The notes under the pieces: generated by a model
Seen by the model: only the letters and a program-made list of their open reading frames with translations
Databases searched by the model: none
What the model was told of the DNA's origin: nothing
Shown: positions 15,863 to 25,020 of the stretch, one piece after another
How the letters are laid out: every line of letters begins with the position of its first letter
Numbering within the stretch: the first letter of the stretch is position 1
NCBI RefSeq assembly: GCF_000429005.1
Contig: NZ_AUBA01000008.1
Location: 62,001 to 126,000 of the forward strand
DNA from: Novosphingobium acidiphilum DSM 19966
Lineage (GTDB): Bacteria; Pseudomonadota; Alphaproteobacteria; Sphingomonadales; Sphingomonadaceae
Length of the DNA stretch: 64,000 nucleotides
Direction of reading: 5' to 3'
Position numbers and translations under genes: made by a program

Positions 15863-17782
15863 ATGGATCGCCCCGGCATGACCACCGCCCATCGTTCCGG
15901 CGCCGGTGCCGACCGGGGCCAAGTCGACCACGCCGGGATCGATTGGCCCGATGCTGCAACCCGCCGGGCCATCCCGCTTGAAGGCGCAAGCGACATGCAT
16001 GTCGAACAGCCCGCGCTTTCGTTCGATGCCGATGCGATTGACCCCGGCATGATCGAACCGGGGGTCATCGAACCGAGCCGTGCACTGGCGCTGGCCGATT
16101 TTTCACCCCCGCAGGTCAGCACCGGCGAACGCCTGATCCGCATGGCCTATCGCTTTGGCCTGGGTCCGCGCGCGCTCAATCCGTTTGGCAAGCGGGTTGC
16201 GCCCCGGCTGACCGCGACTGTTGCCAATCCTCTGCCGGGCGATGCGGCGGCGGGCACGGCGCTGCGCGCCGGGCATTTCCTGCTCCACGGGCTTAAGGCG
16301 CCGATCGCCGATATCGAATTTTTCGGGCCGCGCCTGGCACCCCCGCTGGAACGGCTGGTACACGGATTCGGCTGGTTGTCCGATCTTGAGGCCTGTGCTG
16401 CGCGGCCCCAGTGCACGGGCGTTGCCGAACGTATTCTGGGCCGTTGGCTGACCGCCAATCCCCGTCCCGATGCCACGCCCGCGTGGGACGTAGGCAATGT
16501 CGGGCATCGCGTGCTCAACTGGTTGATCCACGCGCCGTTGATCCTGTCGGGCCAGGATCGGACGTTCCGCAATCGCGCGCTGCGTGCGATGGAAACCACT
16601 GTGGCCTGGCTGGACCGCAATGTCGGTCGTGCCGAGGACAAGCTGTCCGAAGTGGCCGGGTGGACCGCGATCAGTGCCGCCGGCCTGTTGCTGGCCGATG
16701 GACGTGCACGAAGGCTGTATGGCGAAGCCGGGCTGGTGCATGCGCTGGGCGATCTGGTGGGTGACGATGGCGGCGTGCTGTCGCGCAATCCGCGCTGCCA
16801 GATCGAGGCAATCGAACTGCTGGTGCGCCTGCGCGCCTGTTACGGGGCGGTGCGCGCCGAGCCGCCGCCGCAGATCGACACGATTCTGGCGCTGCTGGTG
16901 CCCCCCTTGCTGGCGGTGCTGCACGGTGATGGGGCGCTGGCCGCATGGCAGGGCGCGCATGCCATTCCCGCCGCGCGGATTGACGGTCTGATCCGCGCCA
17001 CCGGGGTGCGCACCCGGCCTTTGCGCGATGCCCGCCAATGGGGCTATCAGCGCGTGGCCGCGCGGCGTTCGATTCTGTTGTTCGACGCGGCACCGCCACC
17101 CGTGGCGCGCCATGCGCGCGACGGCTGCGCGTCGACGCTGGCGTTCGAATTCAGCCACGGGCCGGACCGGATCATCGTCAATTGCGGCGGCGGTGCCTGC
17201 GCCGGCGGGTTGATCCCGGTGCGCCTGGCACAAGGTCTGCGGGCAACCGCCGCGCATTCCACCCTGACCATCGATGATTTCAATTCCACCGCGGTTCTGA
17301 TCAACGGCAAGCTGGGCACCGGCGTCTCCGAAGTCGACATCGATCGTCGCATGTTGAACGGTGACGGCCCCGGCAGTGGAGCCACCCGGCTTGAAGCGAG
17401 CCACAACGGCTATGTTTCGCGCTATGGCCTGACCCACCGGCGCATCCTGATCGCGCGCGACGACGGCAGCGAGCTGCGCGGCGAAGATTGCCTGGTGCCA
17501 ACCGGCCGCAAGGGTAAACGTGGCATGATCGGTGTCGCCTTGCGCTTTCACCTGGGCCCGCATATCGAACTGGCGCAGGGTCGTGATGGCCTTGGCGTGA
17601 CACTTGCGCTGCCCGATGGCAGCCTGTGGCAATTCCGGTCGGGCCGCGATCCGATCGCGATCGAGGAAAGCCTGTGGGCCGATGGCCAGGGCCGCCCGGT
17701 GGGCACGCGCCAGCTGGTCATCGCGGCCAAAGTTCCACGCAGCGGAGAAACATTCTCCTGGCTGCTCAAAAAGATGCGCTAA
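15863..17782 (+). CDS. Heparinase II/III family protein
   Basis: A 639-residue protein. The N-terminal half (about 70-380) is an alpha-helical toroid-like region with ISAAGLLLADGRA. The C-terminal half (about 400-620) has the heparinase II/III beta domain, with FEFSHGPDRIIVNCGG, TAAHSTLTIDDFNSTAVL and HNGYVSRYGLTHRR. Alphaproteobacterial genomes carry this protein between rpe and purH as a housekeeping gene; a true polysaccharide lyase role is not shown. No signal peptide is visible, unlike most secreted lyases. The first 45 residues (before the second set of methionines) may be an over-extension. Confidence 0.8.
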   Translation: MDRPGMTTAHRSGAGADRGQVDHAGIDWPDAATRRAIPLEGASDMHVEQPALSFDADAIDPGMIEPGVIEPSRALALADFSPPQVSTGERLIRMAYRFGLGPRALNPFGKRVAPRLTATVANPLPGDAAAGTALRAGHFLLHGLKAPIADIEFFGPRLAPPLERLVHGFGWLSDLEACAARPQCTGVAERILGRWLTANPRPDATPAWDVGNVGHRVLNWLIHAPLILSGQDRTFRNRALRAMETTVAWLDRNVGRAEDKLSEVAGWTAISAAGLLLADGRARRLYGEAGLVHALGDLVGDDGGVLSRNPRCQIEAIELLVRLRACYGAVRAEPPPQIDTILALLVPPLLAVLHGDGALAAWQGAHAIPAARIDGLIRATGVRTRPLRDARQWGYQRVAARRSILLFDAAPPPVARHARDGCASTLAFEFSHGPDRIIVNCGGGACAGGLIPVRLAQGLRATAAHSTLTIDDFNSTAVLINGKLGTGVSEVDIDRRMLNGDGPGSGATRLEASHNGYVSRYGLTHRRILIARDDGSELRGEDCLVPTGRKGKRGMIGVALRFHLGPHIELAQGRDGLGVTLALPDGSLWQFRSGRDPIAIEESLWADGQGRPVGTRQLVIAAKVPRSGETFSWLLKKMR

Positions 17783-17806
17783 GCGTAACAATTCAGGGAA
17801 ACGCGT

Positions 17807-19396
17807 GTGAACACCATCAAAATCGGCCGGGCGCTGCTGTCAGTGTCCGACAAGAGCGGGCTGGTCGAACTGGGCCAGGCATTGGACGCATACGGAGTCG
17901 AGCTGGTTTCAACAGGCGGCACGGCCAAGGCCCTGCGCGAAGCGGGTCTGACGGTACGCGACATTTCCGAACTGACCGGCTTTCCCGAAATGATGGATGG
18001 CCGGGTCAAGACGCTGCACCCCGTCGTTCACGGCGGATTGCTGGCAGTGCGCGACAATGCCGAACATGTGGCCGCGATGCAGGCCCACGCGATCGGCGCG
18101 ATCGATCTGGTGGTGGTCAATCTCTACCCGTTCGAGGCGACGGTTGCGCGCGGTGCCGGCCGTGATGAAACGATTGAAAATATCGACATCGGTGGCCCCT
18201 CGATGGTGCGATCTGCGGCCAAGAACCATGCCTTTGTGACGATCGTTACCGATCCTGCCGACTATGCCACACTGATCGATGAACTGGCGCAAACCGGGGG
18301 GGCAACCACGCTGCCGTTCCGCCGCCAGCTTGCCGCCAAGGCCTATGCCGCCACGGCGGCATATGATGCCGCGATTGCCGGATGGTTTGCGCGCGTCGAT
18401 CAGGGCCAGCATTTCCCCGCCACGCTGGCACAGGCGCACCATCTGGTCACGACCTTGCGATATGGCGAAAACCCGCATCAGAGTGCAGCACTTTATGTGC
18501 CGCGCGGCACCGATGTGATCGGCCTGCCGCAGGCCGAACAGATCCAGGGCAAGGAACTGTCGTACAACAATTACAACGATGCCAACGCCGCGCTGGAACT
18601 GATTGCCGAATTCACCGATGCCGGCCCGACCGTGGTGATCGTCAAGCATGCCAACCCCTGCGGCGTGGCCACGGCACCCACGCTGCTGGCAGCATGGCAG
18701 GCCGCACTGGCGTGCGATGCGGTTTCTGCTTTCGGCGGGATCGTTGCCACCAATGTGCCGCTTGACGGCCCCACGGCCGAAGCAATCGGCGCGATCTTTA
18801 CCGAAGTCGTTGTGGCCCCGGGTGCAGACGACGCCGCGCGGGCGATCTTTGCGCGCAAGAAAAACCTGCGCCTGCTGATCATCCCCGGCCTGCCACAGGC
18901 CAGCCGCGCCGGGTTGATCACGGTGCCCATCGCCGGTGGTCTGCTGGTGCAGGATCGCGACAATGGCCGGCTTGATCCGGCCAATCTGAAAGTGGTGACC
19001 AAGCGGGCCCCCGACCCGCGCGAACTGGCCGACGCGCTGTTTGCCTGGACCGTGGCCAAGCATGTCAAATCGAACGCCATCGTCTATGCCCGCGATGGCG
19101 TTACCGCAGGCATCGGCGCGGGGCAGATGAACCGCCGCGATTCGTCGCGGATTGCTGCTGCCAAGGCGGAAGAAGCCGCGCAGACCCATGGCTGGGATGC
19201 GCCGCGCACCGTGGGTGCGGCGGTTGCCTCTGACGCCTTTTTTCCGTTTGCCGATGGCCTGATGGCCGCAGTCGAGGCGGGTGCGACCTGTGTCATTCAG
19301 CCGGGCGGATCGATCCGCGACGAGGATGTGATCAAGGCTGCCGATGATGCGGGCCTGGCCATGGTCTTCACCGGCATGCGCCATTTCCGCCACTAG
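17807..19396 (+). CDS. purH: Bifunctional AICAR transformylase/IMP cyclohydrolase
   Basis: Performs the last two steps of IMP synthesis: formylation of AICAR by 10-formyl-THF, then ring closure. It has 529 residues and begins with GTG. The N-terminal cyclohydrolase domain shows ALLSVSDKSGLVELG, VSTGGTAKALREAG and GGPSMVRSAAKNH. The C-terminal transformylase domain shows LRYGENPHQSAALY, NPCGVA, SAFGGIVATN and DAFFPFADG. The gene is 24 bp after the heparinase gene and five bases before the broken thioesterase gene. Confidence 0.97.
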   Translation: MNTIKIGRALLSVSDKSGLVELGQALDAYGVELVSTGGTAKALREAGLTVRDISELTGFPEMMDGRVKTLHPVVHGGLLAVRDNAEHVAAMQAHAIGAIDLVVVNLYPFEATVARGAGRDETIENIDIGGPSMVRSAAKNHAFVTIVTDPADYATLIDELAQTGGATTLPFRRQLAAKAYAATAAYDAAIAGWFARVDQGQHFPATLAQAHHLVTTLRYGENPHQSAALYVPRGTDVIGLPQAEQIQGKELSYNNYNDANAALELIAEFTDAGPTVVIVKHANPCGVATAPTLLAAWQAALACDAVSAFGGIVATNVPLDGPTAEAIGAIFTEVVVAPGADDAARAIFARKKNLRLLIIPGLPQASRAGLITVPIAGGLLVQDRDNGRLDPANLKVVTKRAPDPRELADALFAWTVAKHVKSNAIVYARDGVTAGIGAGQMNRRDSSRIAAAKAEEAAQTHGWDAPRTVGAAVASDAFFPFADGLMAAVEAGATCVIQPGGSIRDEDVIKAADDAGLAMVFTGMRHFRH

Positions 19397-19401
19397 GTTC
19401 C

Positions 19402-20221
19402 ATGGCCGACCACTTCTTTGACGCCGCAGGCGACAGCTTTGTGCCCACGCCGGCCGCGCGCGGTTACTGGGTGCCGGGCACACTGAGTGGCGCGGCAGCG
19501 GCGTCGCTGCTGGGGTTTGTGATCGAGCGTGATTTTTTCGCGCCCGACTGGGTGCCGGTCCGGCTGTCGGTTGACATGGTGCGCATGCCGCCCTCGGCCC
19601 CGCTGACCGTGGAAACCCAGGTCGTCCACGAAAGCGGGCGGCTGCGGCTGATCGAGGCACGGTTGATGGCCGAAGGGCGGCTACAGACCCGGGCGCTATG
19701 CCAGATCGTGCGCCGCGGCACCCAGCCGGCCAATCCGGTGTGGCAAAGCCCACGCTGGCCCGCGCCACATCCCGACACAGGCGCACTGGCGCTGGGACAT
19801 GCGCGCAATCCCGGCAGCCCACGACAGGTTTGTGCGCAGCGCTGCCCCGGTGCAGGTTGCCGCATTGGGCAATCCCCCCGTGCTGGGCACGCTGTCTCCG
19901 GCCAGTGCGCGTCAGGCCTGGCTCAGGGTCGACATGCAGATCGTGGCCGGCCACCCGCTCAGCCCGTTCCTGATGCTGGTCACCACAGCCGATTTTGCCA
20001 GCCCGCTGACGCATAGCAGTGAATTCGGCATCGATTTCGTCAACACCGATTTCACGGTGCATCTGCACCGCATGCCACACGGAGCCTGGCTGGGTTACGA
20101 ACTGACCGGCCACAGTTCCGCAGACGGCGTGGCCGTGGGGCAGGCCGCAATCCATGATCTGGAAGGGCCGCTGGGCGTGATCGTCGTATCGGCCATCGCC
20201 AACAGCAAACGCGAAAACTAG
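19402..20221 (+). pseudogene. Thioesterase family gene broken by a frameshift
   Basis: Two hot-dog halves lie in adjacent frames. The first frame, from ATG 19402 to about 19782, gives DHFFDAAGDSFVPTPAARGYW, then RLSVDMVRMPPSAPLTVETQVVHESGR and ends near WPAPHPDTG. The second frame, from about 19784 to 20221, gives WDMRAIP, then SPFLMLVTTADFASPLTH and FVNTDFTVHLHRMP. Joined, they form one acyl-CoA thioesterase-like protein of about 270 residues. The shift (net one base extra or two missing) falls near 19775-19795. There is no long homopolymer, so it may be a real mutation; a sequencing error is not excluded. The last stop shares CTAG with the convergent gene. Confidence 0.75.
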
Positions 20222-20871
20222 CGATAGAATACGTGATTTTCGATCCGGGCGACCTGGGTCCGGCCGCCCATCGGGCCGATCCGTGCGGCATGGAAGAACA
20301 GCGCGCCTTCGGCTGGGCTTTTCCATGCGCCGCGATGCGCGATCATCGCGATCCTGACCGCGTTTTGCCACAGGCGGTTGGCGCGATTGATCGCCGGCAT
20401 CGTGCCGTGGTGAATGAACGAAAACTGCGAAGGCTGGTACACCACGCCGCAATACGATGCGGGAAACCGGCCCGAGGCGGTGCGCGCAACGATCACGCGT
20501 GCCACAGCCAGCTGCCCGGCCAGGCTTTCGCTGCGGGCTTCGAAATAGATTGCACCAGCCATGCACTCGATTTCGGGTGAGATGGTTGCCGGCAGCGCGA
20601 TCGTGTCGACCAATTGGTGCAACGACGCCGCGTTCATGGTCGGCGCTTCGGCTGCGGTCCCCGCGGCGGGGTCGACGTGCGCATCGGTCAAGGGTTGAAC
20701 CGTGATGTCGCCGGGCAAGGCCGACCGGGCTGGGTCGATCGGCGCCTGGGCTTCGCTGGCCTGAATCTGCTGGTCCTGGGTATGGGCATGCGCAACGCAC
20801 GTGCCAGACACCGCAAAGGTCAATGCGAGTGCCAGGTTGAACCCGGCATTCAGGCGAACGAAACGAACCAC
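20218..20871 (-). CDS. SleB/CwlJ-type cell wall hydrolase
   Basis: A 217-residue predicted exported peptidoglycan hydrolase. An N-terminal hydrophobic stretch (about residues 10-28) acts as a signal peptide or anchor. The SleB/Hydrolase_2 domain spans about 98-217: ECMAGAIYFEARSES, with the catalytic Glu in YFEAR, VIVARTASGRFPASYC, QPSQFSF and EGALFFHAA. The start is GTG 20871. It would cleave septal or side-wall peptidoglycan as a lytic transglycosylase. Its stop overlaps the thioesterase stop on CTAG. Confidence 0.85.
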   Translation of the reverse strand: MVRFVRLNAGFNLALALTFAVSGTCVAHAHTQDQQIQASEAQAPIDPARSALPGDITVQPLTDAHVDPAAGTAAEAPTMNAASLHQLVDTIALPATISPEIECMAGAIYFEARSESLAGQLAVARVIVARTASGRFPASYCGVVYQPSQFSFIHHGTMPAINRANRLWQNAVRIAMIAHRGAWKSPAEGALFFHAARIGPMGGRTQVARIENHVFYR

Positions 20872-21084
20872 GCTTTATCCAAAATCGGCGGTGAACTTCG
20901 GACCGGGGTTTGCTGCAAGCGCTGCGGATCGCGAGATCTGCGGTTCTTGGCCAAAGGCCGGGTCGTCTGCCCCCCGTCTGCGTGCCAGTGCAAGGGGCCA
21001 GAATACCGCTTGTCACCGCCTGCGCATCAGAAGAGCGCCCGGGTTATGCGCCGGCCCTGTCGAGTCAACCCACGTGGGGGTGAG

Positions 21085-21420
21085 TCAGGCGGCGTTCAGG
21101 ATGGACCGTTCCACGTCCGCGACAGTCAGTTCGACTATCCACACGTCGGGATCCTGGCGCTTGCGCCGATCGAGATAGTCGTCGAAGTCTGTTGGCGCCT
21201 GCGGGTCTTGCGCGCGCACCGCCATCCAGCGCCGCGGACCGGCCGGATCGGGCAGGCGTTCGTACAATGTGCCGATCCCTTGACGATCAACCGCCACCAC
21301 CAGGATCGTGCCGGCATCCGCCTCGCCCTTGTGCAGGACCATGGCAAATCCGCCCGCGGCCTGCGTCCGGCGCACAAGGGCCGATACCTCAAGCCCGGCA
21401 GGCAGTCGCGGTGTGTCCAT
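21085..21420 (-). CDS. DUF1491 family protein
   Basis: A 111-residue soluble protein matching DUF1491: RLPAGLEVSALVRRTQAAGGFAMVLHKGEADAGTI at the start, then DRQGIGTLYER, and the C-terminal DDYLDRRKRQDPDVWIVE with DVERS. The family is nearly confined to alphaproteobacteria; its role is unknown. It lies eight bases downstream of ptsN on the same strand, which suggests joint expression. The start ATG 21420 is the only one that fits the family length. Confidence 0.8.
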   Translation of the reverse strand: MDTPRLPAGLEVSALVRRTQAAGGFAMVLHKGEADAGTILVVAVDRQGIGTLYERLPDPAGPRRWMAVRAQDPQAPTDFDDYLDRRKRQDPDVWIVELTVADVERSILNAA

Positions 21421-21428
21421 GCTGCCGG

Positions 21429-21890
21429 TCAGGCGGCGTCGCGGTCGATGACGTTGACCAGTTGCGCATAGATCGAATCGGCATCGGGTGCCGCCATCAG
21501 GCGCGCATGCATCCGATCGTCGCGCATCATGCGCGAAATCCCCGCCAGCGCCTGCAAATGCACGGCCCCTGCCTGGTCGGGTGACAACAGGCCGAACACG
21601 CAATCCACCAGCATACCGTCGGCAGCGGCAAATTCCACCGGGCGTTCAAGCCTGAGAAACGCGGCAACCGGGCGCGACAGACCGGCAATGCGCGCGTGGG
21701 GTATTGCCACGCCGCGCCCGAACCCGGTGCTGCCCAGCGCTTCGCGTTCGAGCACGCGTTCAAGCACGTGGGCGTGATCCAGCGCATAGACGCCCGCAAA
21801 ACAGTCCGCGAGCACCGACAGGATCTGTGCTTTGGACTCTGCGCGGATCACCCGCACCGCCTGTTGATCGATCGAAAAAAGCGCGCTCAT
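21429..21890 (-). CDS. ptsN: PTS IIA-like nitrogen regulatory protein PtsN
   Basis: Phosphoacceptor protein (EIIA-Ntr) of the nitrogen-related phosphotransferase system, 153 residues. The active-site histidine is H65 in GVAIPHARI; the family helix pattern continues to QLVNVID. Downstream of hpf, as in many proteobacteria where hpf and ptsN are paired. ptsP and the HPr-like ptsO are not in the window. It likely controls potassium, nitrogen or stringent-response targets through its phosphorylation state; the target here is unknown. Confidence 0.9.
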   Translation of the reverse strand: MSALFSIDQQAVRVIRAESKAQILSVLADCFAGVYALDHAHVLERVLEREALGSTGFGRGVAIPHARIAGLSRPVAAFLRLERPVEFAAADGMLVDCVFGLLSPDQAGAVHLQALAGISRMMRDDRMHARLMAAPDADSIYAQLVNVIDRDAA

Positions 21891-22073
21891 CGCCGGTATG
21901 ATACCATTTGTCTGGTAAAGGCCCCGTCACGTGAGGCGCGCCATGCGCCTGATTGGGCCAACACGCAAGGGTCGATTGGCGTAGAGCGCCATTTGCGCGC
22001 CCGATCCGCAAGCCCAGATGGCCTGGTCCCAACCTGCAACCATGCGGGTCTGGACCAGGCCGAGGGTGCCGTC

Positions 22074-22673
22074 CTATTGTCCCGGTTCGACCCAGCCAAT
22101 CGATCCATCGCCCCGGCGGTAGACCATGTTGTGCACCCCCGTGCCCGCGTTCTTGAACAACAACGCATTGGTGTTGCGCAGATCGAGCATCATCACCGCA
22201 TCGGATACTGTGGCGGTGGGCACGTCGACGCGCGTTTCGGCGATCACCAGCGGCGCATCGGCCGGTTCCTCGTCAAGACCGGGGTCGGCAAACAGCGTAT
22301 ACGTCGCATCTTCGGCACCGCCTGCAAAACCGGTGAAATTGGCATCATCCTGGCGTTTGGCATGCTGCGAATTTTCGTGCCGGTCCTTGATCCGTCGCTT
22401 GTAGCGACTGAGTTGCCGGTCGATTTTTTCCGCCGACTGGTCAAGCGCCTGGTGGGCGTCCTGCGCAATCGAGCTGCCTTTGAGGATCAGGCCCTGCGCC
22501 ACATGGGTGACGATATCGCAACGAAAACCGCCATGCGGAGCCTTGCCCAGCGTAACGTGCGAGGACAGCGCGCGCGAGAAGTACTTGTCGACTATCACCG
22601 CCAGCCGCTGCTGGGCATGCGCCTCGAAAGCGGCGCCGGTGTCGACCTGGTGTCCCGAAACGCGAATATCCAT
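22074..22673 (-). CDS. hpf: Long ribosome hibernation promoting factor
   Basis: A 199-residue long-form HPF. The N-terminal S30AE domain (about 1-110) starts MDIRVSGHQVDTG and continues with SSHVTLGK and RRIKDRH. The C-terminal dimerisation domain (about 140-199) has VMMLDLRNTNALLFKNAGTG and MVYRRGDGSIGWVEP. Long HPF dimerises 70S ribosomes into 100S particles in stationary phase. It lies between dnaQ and ptsN on the same strand; the 183-bp gap before ptsN contains no recognisable gene. Confidence 0.93.
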   Translation of the reverse strand: MDIRVSGHQVDTGAAFEAHAQQRLAVIVDKYFSRALSSHVTLGKAPHGGFRCDIVTHVAQGLILKGSSIAQDAHQALDQSAEKIDRQLSRYKRRIKDRHENSQHAKRQDDANFTGFAGGAEDATYTLFADPGLDEEPADAPLVIAETRVDVPTATVSDAVMMLDLRNTNALLFKNAGTGVHNMVYRRGDGSIGWVEPGQ

Positions 22674-22706
22674 GGTTCTTCTCCTATATTCCCCCAGCCC
22701 CGCGGT

Positions 22707-23414
22707 TTAACCGCGGGTCCACAAGGGGTCTGCGAAGCCCGCCATGAATTCGCCATGGCGGGCCAGTTCGGCATCGCTCGGCCGATGGGGCCGCGCGGGG
22801 CGAAACGGACGAGTGGCTGATGGGGTTCCTTGCCCAAGCGCCGGGGCATCGCCGGCGGTGGCGCCCACAGCCGGGGCATCGGCGGCCAGTTCAAGCCCGA
22901 TCTGGCGCCCACCCATCAGTTCGACATAAAGCTGGGCCAGCAATTCGGCGTCGAGCAGCGCGCCATGCCTGGTGCGGTGGCTGCGATCGATGCCATAGCG
23001 CGAACACAGCGCATCGAGGCTGAGTTTTGCCCCGGGATGCTTGCGGCGGGCAATTGCAATCGTGTCGACCATGCGGTCGAGCGACACCGCCTGCATCCCG
23101 CAGGCGGCAAGCTCGGCATTGAGAAAGCCGAAATCGAATGCCGCATTGTGCGCGACCAGCGGCGCATCGCCCAGAAACGTGATAAGGTCAGCGGCGTGTT
23201 CAACAAATTTGGGCTTGCCGGTCAGGAACGCGATCGACAGGCCGTGCACCGCCTCGGCCTCGGCCGGCATGTCGCGTTCGGGGTCGAAATAGGCGTGGAA
23301 GACCTGGCCCGTCGGCACACGGTGGATCATTTCGATACAGCCGATTTCCACCAGCCGGTGCCCACCCTTGGGATCAAACCCTGTTGTCTCGGTGTCAAAA
23401 ACGATCTCGCGCAT
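22707..23414 (-). CDS. dnaQ: DNA polymerase III epsilon subunit
   Basis: The 3'-5' proofreading exonuclease of the replicative polymerase, 235 residues. ExoI is FDTETTGF (D7, E9); ExoII is APLVAHNAAFDFGFLN; ExoIII is HRTRHGALLDAELLAQLY with the catalytic His and Asp. The C-terminal tail (about 185-235), rich in Ala and Pro, should hold the alpha-subunit binding region. It lies near the origin in the same relative place as in Caulobacter (DUF299, maf, aroE, coaE, dnaQ). Confidence 0.95.
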   Translation of the reverse strand: MREIVFDTETTGFDPKGGHRLVEIGCIEMIHRVPTGQVFHAYFDPERDMPAEAEAVHGLSIAFLTGKPKFVEHAADLITFLGDAPLVAHNAAFDFGFLNAELAACGMQAVSLDRMVDTIAIARRKHPGAKLSLDALCSRYGIDRSHRTRHGALLDAELLAQLYVELMGGRQIGLELAADAPAVGATAGDAPALGQGTPSATRPFRPARPHRPSDAELARHGEFMAGFADPLWTRG

Positions 23415-23545
23415 TCATCGGACGATGGACCCGTGCGCGAGCGCTGACAAGGCGTCCGATCAAATTTGTGCAATCGGCGCAAAAGGAAATTTTGCCGCGC
23501 AATCAGCGATATACGTATTTTCCGCTGAGGCGGTTGCGCAATTTT

Positions 23546-24145
23546 TCAGTCGGCGCGCCGGCGCAGCCCGTTGACCAGCGCGGCGACCGTCCGTTCGGTC
23601 TCTGCCAGCGGGCAACCGGTGTCGATCACATGGTCGGCCCGCGCCCGCTTGTCGGCATCGGGCACCTGCAGCGCCAGGATCTGGTCGAACTTTTCCTCGG
23701 TCATGCCGGGCCGCGCCAGAACCCGCGCCCGCTGCATCGCCGCCGGCGCCGACACCACCGCCACTGCATCAAGGCCCGCGCCATGGCCTTTTTCATACAG
23801 CAGCGGGATATCGAACACGATCAGCGGCGCATCGGCGTGTTCGGCCAGAAACGCCTCGCGCATGGCGCCCACGGCAGGGTGCATGATCGCCTCGAGCCGG
23901 GCCAGCGCGTCGCGATCGCCGAACACCCGCGCGCCAAGCGCCTGGCGCGACACACCGTCGGGCCCGGTGGTGCCGGGAAACGCGGCCTCGATCGCGCCAA
24001 GCAGCGGACTGCCGGGTGCCTGCAAACTGTGTACCGCGGCGTCGGCATCGAACACCGGCACGCCCAGCGCGCGCAGCATGCGCGCCACCGCCGATTTGCC
24101 CATGCCGATCGATCCGGTCAGCCCCAGCACGAACGGCCTGGTCAT
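23546..24145 (-). CDS. coaE: Dephospho-CoA kinase
   Basis: Phosphorylates dephospho-CoA at the ribose 3'-OH, the last step of CoA synthesis. It has 199 residues. The P-loop GSIGMGKS is at 11-18; the substrate-binding DADAAVHSL follows at about 33-41, and the lid region has RQALGARVF and RPGMTEEKF. It overlaps aroE by four bases (ATGA). The gap of 131 bp to dnaQ downstream holds nothing recognisable. Confidence 0.95.
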   Translation of the reverse strand: MTRPFVLGLTGSIGMGKSAVARMLRALGVPVFDADAAVHSLQAPGSPLLGAIEAAFPGTTGPDGVSRQALGARVFGDRDALARLEAIMHPAVGAMREAFLAEHADAPLIVFDIPLLYEKGHGAGLDAVAVVSAPAAMQRARVLARPGMTEEKFDQILALQVPDADKRARADHVIDTGCPLAETERTVAALVNGLRRRAD

Positions 24146-25020
24146 GCGGTCAGCCGGGCGCGCAAATCGTTGTCGGCAGTGCCGCGCGGCGGGACCGCGC
24201 CGAAAAAGCGCCGAAACGCATGATCGGCCTGACCGATCAGCATCGACAGGCCATCAACGGTGGCAAACCCGGCCGCGCGCGCGGCCTGAAGAAACCGCGT
24301 ATCGAGCGGGCTGGTGACAATATCGTAAAACACCGATCCCGGCGGGGCGTGGGTCAGGTCGAAATCGGGTGGGGCATGGCCGGCCATGCCCAGCGACGTG
24401 GCATTGACGATCAGGTCGAAACACCCGGCGCGGTCATCGAAGGCGAAATCGGTTGCCGCCGCAAAGTGCCGCAGATCGATCGCGTGGTGTTCGCCCGCCG
24501 GATCGAGTTCATCGAGCAGCGCGCGCGCCTTGCCCGGATCGCGCCCGGCCAGTACGATCACCATGCCGTGGCCCGCAAGCGCGGTGACAATAGCGCGCGC
24601 AGCGCCGCCTGTGCCCAGAACACGCGCCATGCGAAACAGGTGCGGCTGGGCCAGGGCGGTGCGCAAGGGTTCGAGAAACCCCGGAACATCGGTGTTATAG
24701 CCGACCAGTTCGCCGTGTTCGGGTACGATGGTGTTCACTGCGCCGACCTGGCCGGCCAACGGATCAAGCCGGTCGAGCAGCGGGATCACCGCCTGTTTGT
24801 GCGGCATTGTCACATTGCAGCCCCGCCAATGCGGATCATTGCGGCGGGCAGCAACGAACGCGGCAAGATCGGCAGGGGCAACGTGCGTGGCGCGGTACGA
24901 CGCTGCCAGCCCCAGACGTTCGAGCCAGAAGCCGTGAATGGCAGGCGATTTCGACTGTCGAATCGGATCGCCGATCACCTCGGCGTAGTCCTGGGCATAG
25001 TCCTGGACCGCCGCGGTCAT
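24142..25020 (-). CDS. aroE: Shikimate dehydrogenase
   Basis: NADP-dependent reduction of 3-dehydroshikimate in aromatic amino acid synthesis. It has 292 residues. SKSP (23-26) binds shikimate; NVTMPHK supplies the catalytic K75; GYNTD supplies D111; the dinucleotide loop is GTGGAARA (136-143). An N-terminal insert AQDYAQDYA is a short direct repeat. Start ATG 25020 overlaps the maf stop and its own stop overlaps the coaE start, both by ATGA, so the three are translationally coupled. Confidence 0.95.
   Translation of the reverse strand: MTAAVQDYAQDYAEVIGDPIRQSKSPAIHGFWLERLGLAASYRATHVAPADLAAFVAARRNDPHWRGCNVTMPHKQAVIPLLDRLDPLAGQVGAVNTIVPEHGELVGYNTDVPGFLEPLRTALAQPHLFRMARVLGTGGAARAIVTALAGHGMVIVLAGRDPGKARALLDELDPAGEHHAIDLRHFAAATDFAFDDRAGCFDLIVNATSLGMAGHAPPDFDLTHAPPGSVFYDIVTSPLDTRFLQAARAAGFATVDGLSMLIGQADHAFRRFFGAVPPRGTADNDLRARLTA

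Noticed and set aside
17909..21016. Very long open frame opposite purH and the thioesterase
   Set aside because: Residues are compositionally odd (Arg, Gly, His rich) and mirror purH codons; purH is a well-matched enzyme on the plus strand, so this is an artefact of high GC.
21069..21078. CCCACGTGGG palindrome near DUF1491
   Set aside because: It shares the CACGTG core of parS but not the flanking TGTT/AACA, so it is not a good ParB site.
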